Below are positions 6,140 to 8,713 of a stretch of DNA of 8,713 nt, in pieces; position 1 is the stretch's first letter, and the number at the start of each line of letters is the position of its first letter. Source of the DNA: Bacteroidales bacterium (lineage in GTDB: Bacteria; Bacteroidota; Bacteroidia; Bacteroidales; UBA4181). The notes under the pieces were generated by a model. That model saw only the letters and a list, made by a program, of their open reading frames with translations, ran no database searches and was not told the origin of the DNA. The stretch is from the NCBI GenBank assembly GCA_031264715.1, contig JAISDP010000143.1, forward strand, positions 1 to 8,713, in the 5' to 3' direction. A program made the position numbers and the translations under genes.

Positions 6140-6152
6140 GTTATACTATAAC
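6140..6152. promoter_or_regulatory. Perfect 13-bp palindrome, possible operator
   Basis: GTTATA-C-TATAAC is a perfect inverted repeat around a single central base. It lies between the small minus-strand frame (start 6117) and the ftsE promoter (6176-6208), where a dimeric regulator could control either side. No regulator gene is adjacent. It is A+T-rich, so a chance occurrence is possible. Confidence 0.35.
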
Positions 6153-6175
6153 AAGACGTTTAGTTTCGCAAAACG

Positions 6176-6208
6176 TTGCGTCGCGTAAGCATTTTTTTCA
6201 TACTTTTG
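6176..6208 (+). promoter_or_regulatory. Bacteroidetes-type promoter of ftsE
   Basis: TACTTTTG at 6201-6208 matches the Bacteroidetes sigma-ABfr -7 consensus TAnnTTTG exactly. A TTG at 6176-6178 sits 22 bases upstream, slightly longer than the usual -33/-7 spacing. Transcription would begin near 6213-6216, leaving a leader of about 25 bases before the ATG at 6240. An E. coli-like TTATAC at 6141 was not chosen. Confidence 0.6.
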
Positions 6209-6239
6209 TTTTTCGAAATTTATTCATATCCGATAAAAT

Positions 6240-6965
6240 ATGGCAACCCAGATAGTTTCATTCAATCATGCTGACATCTTTCAGGGCGATCACCTGGTAT
6301 TGGCAGATGTAACTTTTTCCGTCGATCCCGGCGAATTTGTCTACCTGGTTGGGAAGGTAGGCAGCGGTAAAACCAGCCTGGTAAAGACATTAAATGCCGA
6401 ACTCCCGCTTCGCCGGGGACAGGCGAACGTTGTTGGCTATGCCCTGCAATCGTTGAAGAAGTCGCAGATACCCTACCTGCGTCGTCGGATGGGCATTGTA
6501 TTCCAGGATTTTCAACTACTTACCGACCGTACTGTGTACGACAACCTCTCTTTTGTGCTCCAGGCTACCGGTTGGAAAAAGAAAAACAATCCCGATCAAC
6601 GGATCAAAGATGTACTGCAAATGGTGGGGTTATTGACTAAGGGCTACAAGATGCCGCACCAGTTGTCGGGTGGCGAACAGCAACGGGTAGCTATTGCCCG
6701 CGCCCTGCTGAATGCTCCCGAACTCATCCTGGCCGACGAACCTACCGGGAATCTCGACCCCGAAACATCCTCTGAAATCATGGATTTGCTGGTCGGCATT
6801 AAAAATACGGGGAAGACAGTGGTGATGGTAACACACAATTATAGCCTGTTGAAAAAATTCCCATTCCGCACCATTAAGTGTGAAAACGAACGGGTAACAG
6901 AAGTGGAAGCCTTACAGGAAATAGATTTCAGTTCGTTGATGGAAGACAACCAGGCAATTGACTGA
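6240..6965 (+). CDS. ftsE: Cell division ATP-binding protein FtsE
   Basis: This 241-residue ABC ATPase is the cytoplasmic partner of FtsX in the divisome, where the pair controls peptidoglycan hydrolases at the septum. All catalytic motifs are present: Walker A GKVGSGKT (38-45), Q-loop Gln89 in VFQDFQLL, signature LSGGEQQ (142-148), Walker B ELILADEP (161-168) with Glu167, D-loop GNLD, and His199 in the H-loop VTHN. The string QDFQLLTDRTVYDN is characteristic of FtsE. The ~20 residues after 220 form a short acidic tail. Length is normal. No ftsX flanks it, which is usual in Bacteroidetes, where the two are encoded apart. The start is an AT-rich ATG without a Shine-Dalgarno site, 30 bases behind a consensus promoter. 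The gene is convergent with the outer-membrane protein gene at 7054. A LolD/MacB-type ATPase is the alternative, but the motif set favours FtsE. Confidence 0.88.
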   Translation: MATQIVSFNHADIFQGDHLVLADVTFSVDPGEFVYLVGKVGSGKTSLVKTLNAELPLRRGQANVVGYALQSLKKSQIPYLRRRMGIVFQDFQLLTDRTVYDNLSFVLQATGWKKKNNPDQRIKDVLQMVGLLTKGYKMPHQLSGGEQQRVAIARALLNAPELILADEPTGNLDPETSSEIMDLLVGIKNTGKTVVMVTHNYSLLKKFPFRTIKCENERVTEVEALQEIDFSSLMEDNQAID

Positions 6966-6987
6966 TTCCAGCTAAACGATGCTGACC

Positions 6988-7018
6988 TGTGACGGTTGAT
7001 CATGTGACGGTTTACATG
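6988..7018. repeat. Short direct repeat and hairpin between convergent genes
   Basis: TGTGACGGTT occurs at 6988-6997 and 7003-7012, 15 bases apart. The second copy sits inside a CATGT/ACATG inverted repeat (7001-7018). There is no T-run, so it is not a canonical terminator for either ftsE or the converging gene. Confidence 0.4.
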
Positions 7019-7053
7019 GGGCTTACCCACATTACCCGTTAGGATTTGGGATA

Positions 7054-8040
7054 TCAAAAAGCGTAGGACAATCCTATTTCGAAATATTCCTTCACCTGGA
7101 GCTTAGCGCCGTGTGGCTCATCTTTATATGAGCCGTCGGACTGGCGTTCTTTCCTGAACGTTTTCTGGTCGTCGTCATAAATCATATTGAGGCGCACACT
7201 TGCCGCTACAAACTTGGCAAGTGCAATACGGAACTGGAAGTCCCAGACAATATCCACATTCTGCGGTTCTTTCAGATAGTTGGAGAACAATTCGAATTGG
7301 GATATATAGGTAACTCTCTTCGAAAAGAAGTTGCCGTTAAGGTTGAAAACAATCCCTCCCCCAAATTCATAACGCGACTTTTTATCTTCATCAATCAAAT
7401 CCTGGGTGATCCCGGAACTGGATAGTACTACCGGGTCGTTGGAGCGGACAAAAGTGGCTTTTCCCATGGCCGGTGCAAAACTGATCGAAACCTTGCTCGA
7501 AGGCTTGTAATCCAACCCGAGCGAAAGATACGTGTATATCGGTGCAAGGAAGTTCGAAATGTAGGTAGTATCGATCGATGTATATTTATACCCTGGTGCA
7601 AATTGCGTTTTACCAAGCAGGGCGGCTGTGTAATACCAATTTTTGGCCATCTGGTAACCTATCCTTGAACCGATGTTGATCTGGTCGCTGTTTTTCACCG
7701 ATTTACGGTCGCCGGCTCTGATGATTCCATAAGCCAGGAAAGCATAATTTTCCCAAATGACCTTGCCCTTTTTGTAGTTGGCAAACAGATTGGACGAACT
7801 GCTTAGCGTCAGGGAATTTTCACCCCCGGCAGCCCAGTTTGTGAGGGATGTCTGCGAAAAATTCAAGGACACATCCCCGCCCTTTTTCCATTTCAACGTG
7901 TCGGGCAACTTTTTAGCGTCTCTGCCCACGCCGGCTGAGGCTTTAGCGGCAGCGTCCTTAATGGCGGCCTTATCTGCCTGTGCTTGTGCCGGCAATGAAA
8001 GAACACACAATATGATGGATAAAATAACTATATGCTTCAT
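7054..8040 (-). CDS. DUF3078 family outer-membrane beta-barrel protein
   Basis: This 328-residue exported protein is probably an outer-membrane beta barrel of unknown function. The start at 8040 gives a clean signal peptide, MKHIVILSIILCVLSLPAQA, with cleavage likely after residue 20. It is preceded by AAGGA (8046-8050 on the opposite strand), so the 15-residue upstream extension is not used. After an alanine-rich linker comes the DUF3078 hallmark DVSLNFSQTSLTNWAAGGEN (56-75), then alternating amphipathic strands with frequent Tyr/Phe at strand ends. The C-terminus FEIGLSYAF carries the terminal aromatic typical of barrel insertion. A consensus promoter lies at 8083-8090. It appears monocistronic and converges with ftsE, 88 bases apart. 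DUF3078 proteins are widespread in Bacteroidetes and uncharacterised. Confidence 0.85.
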   Translation of the reverse strand: MKHIVILSIILCVLSLPAQAQADKAAIKDAAAKASAGVGRDAKKLPDTLKWKKGGDVSLNFSQTSLTNWAAGGENSLTLSSSSNLFANYKKGKVIWENYAFLAYGIIRAGDRKSVKNSDQINIGSRIGYQMAKNWYYTAALLGKTQFAPGYKYTSIDTTYISNFLAPIYTYLSLGLDYKPSSKVSISFAPAMGKATFVRSNDPVVLSSSGITQDLIDEDKKSRYEFGGGIVFNLNGNFFSKRVTYISQFELFSNYLKEPQNVDIVWDFQFRIALAKFVAASVRLNMIYDDDQKTFRKERQSDGSYKDEPHGAKLQVKEYFEIGLSYAF

Positions 8041-8082
8041 TTTATTCCTTTTAGCAAAAGAATATAATTTCCTAAATTTTTG

Positions 8083-8090
8083 CAAAGATA
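8083..8090 (-). promoter_or_regulatory. Bacteroidetes-type -7 element of the DUF3078 gene
   Basis: On the minus strand the bases read TATCTTTG, an exact TAnnTTTG match, 42 bases before the chosen start at 8040. The -33 region is A+T-rich without a clear TTTG. The implied leader is about 30-36 bases and includes the AAGGA ribosome site. Confidence 0.55.
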
Positions 8091-8171
8091 TACATGCCTG
8101 TAAAATATTTCACATAAATTTTAGTCGGACAGCAATTAAAAACAACAAATAAATGTTCAATGCCGTCTTTA

Positions 8172-8450
8172 CATCCGGCGGGATGCGTCGCCCGGTAGAA
8201 AAACAACACCTAATCAACCGGCCTGAAGGCCGGAACACATTTAGTCCTGATGTTTTGTCTTTTTTTGTCCTGAATATTGAAGTATATCAGGCCAGCGATT
8301 GCAATAAGGAATACATAGGACACCAGCATAACTATACTCATATTATTTTCTTTTTTCATGACACAGTCCTGCCTTTCAGGCAGTCGCTCAGAATACATCC
8401 TTCCCGCGGGTTGATGACCCACGGTTATGAAAATCCGGCTTTTCAAGCCG
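8172..8450. repeat. Second cluster of GC-rich hairpin repeats (REP-like)
   Basis: Several perfect inverted repeats lie in an otherwise A+T-rich gap: CATCC-GGCG-GGATG (8172-8185), CCGGCC-TGAA-GGCCGG (8218-8233), CTGCC-TTTCA-GGCAG (8369-8383), GGGT-TGATG-ACCC (8408-8420, abutting the palindrome CCCGCGGG), and CGGCTT-TTC-AAGCCG (8436-8450). The CC-TGAA-GG style matches the mosaic at 1-357, so both belong to the same class of dispersed Bacteroidetes palindromes. Their density over 280 bases suggests a preferred insertion zone. Confidence 0.7.
8210..8359 (-). CDS. Possible small single-pass membrane protein, 49 residues
   Basis: The frame from ATG 8359 starts MKKENNMSIVMLVSYVFLIA and continues IAGLIYFNIQDKKRQNIRTK, giving one membrane helix (about residues 8-27) followed by a basic tail, positive-inside-like. 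A hairpin (8369-8383) lies 10 bases upstream of the ATG. The last codons (VPAFRPVD) are encoded by the palindrome at 8218-8233, so the C-terminus may have been replaced by a repeat insertion. No clear ribosome site or promoter is visible. A second ATG at residue 7 is possible, and the frame extends upstream to 8488, but that extension crosses hairpin repeats and is unlikely to be coding. I do not recognise a family. Confidence 0.4.
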   Translation of the reverse strand: MKKENNMSIVMLVSYVFLIAIAGLIYFNIQDKKRQNIRTKCVPAFRPVD

Positions 8451-8524
8451 CAGAATCGCATCTCACAATAAGTACCGCGTAACATCACTTATTAATTAAT
8501 TAGCAAAATCCATTATCAATGTCG

Positions 8525-8713
8525 CTACCTGTTCATCACTGCCTGCTGGTGCTGTATGGATTCTTCGTGGATAGCAGAATATATTTTCTGCACAAATTCT
8601 TCGCTCAGCCCCTTGGATAAACCCACATTGATACGTTGTTTCAACAGATCGTTCCAGCGGTTCGTTTGCAGGATGGTAACATTATTCACCTTCTTGAACA
8701 ACCCTATTTTTTC
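8525..8713 (-). CDS. C-terminal chorismate mutase part of bifunctional DAHP synthase/chorismate mutase (partial)
   Basis: Only the last 62 residues are in the window; the 5' part lies beyond its right edge. The visible sequence NNVTILQTNRWNDLLKQR, then GLSKGLSEEFVQKIYSAIHEESIQHQ and stop TAG at 8525-8527, matches the last helix region of AroQ-type chorismate mutases: the Q-T-x-R-W segment, LSEEF(V/I), and IHEESI..Q. In Bacteroidetes this domain is usually the C-terminal half of a fusion with DAHP synthase, in the phenylalanine/tyrosine pathway. Chorismate mutase converts chorismate to prephenate in the cytoplasm. The identification is by recognition of these motifs; whether the DAHP synthase half is present cannot be seen here. 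No prephenate dehydrogenase gene follows, and no terminator is evident in the A+T-rich gap after the stop. Confidence 0.8.
   Translation of the reverse strand, partial: EKIGLFKKVNNVTILQTNRWNDLLKQRINVGLSKGLSEEFVQKIYSAIHEESIQHQQAVMNR

Noticed and set aside
6139..6152. E. coli-type -10 box (TTATAC or TATACT) for ftsE
   Set aside because: Bacteroidetes primary sigma factors use TAnnTTTG, and an exact match lies closer to the gene at 6201-6208.
8041..8085. Upstream start for the DUF3078 protein adding 15 residues
   Set aside because: The extension would precede and spoil the signal peptide, and an AAGGA ribosome site fits the start at 8040.
8153..8482. Plus-strand open frame of 109 codons in the right hairpin cluster
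   Set aside because: It runs through several palindromes, has no family resemblance or ribosome site, and overlaps a better-looking small membrane frame on the other strand.

Overview
The window looks like a chromosomal segment of a Bacteroidetes bacterium, probably order Bacteroidales. Reasons: two promoters that match the Bacteroidetes -7 consensus TAnnTTTG exactly (6201-6208 on +, 8083-8090 on -), almost no strong Shine-Dalgarno sites, a DUF3078-type outer-membrane protein, an FtsE with no FtsX beside it, and the 3' end of a type II chorismate mutase of the kind fused to DAHP synthase in this phylum. The organism call is inference from these features only.

Left block (1-1361): a mosaic of short GC-rich hairpins (12-357), then on the minus strand a terminator (396-426) and a 217-residue hypothetical gene (453-1106). 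Behind its start lie a heptamer tandem repeat (1113-1138) and an array of 21-bp units (1173-1361). Each unit can form a small hairpin, and some stems differ between units by paired changes. The array runs directly into a NosF-like ABC ATPase gene that has lost its 5' third, including Walker A.

Middle block (1342-5733): a decaying cluster of ABC-2 (NosY/DUF3526-like) export genes on the plus strand. In order: the 5'-truncated ATPase, two apparently intact permeases (1902-3455 and 3507-4898), a second ATPase reduced to its first 30 and last ~20 codons (4976-5124), and a third permease reduced to its N-terminal helix and C-terminal third in different frames (5121-5733). All three permeases end in KYD[VI][RK], so they look like paralogues. 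Both permeases that survive intact lack an intact ATPase in this window.

Right block (5734-8713): a gene-poor stretch with a bidirectional terminator (5921-5947), a possible 50-residue minus-strand gene and a perfect 13-bp palindrome. Next comes ftsE (6240-6965, +), convergent with a DUF3078 outer-membrane protein gene (7054-8040, -). Upstream of the latter is a second patch of GC hairpins surrounding a possible 49-residue membrane protein. The window ends inside the DAHP synthase/chorismate mutase gene (8525-8713, -).

The most unusual signals are the 21-bp hairpin array fused to the truncated ATPase, and the parallel internal deletions in the second ATPase/permease pair. I do not see a complete new multi-gene system.
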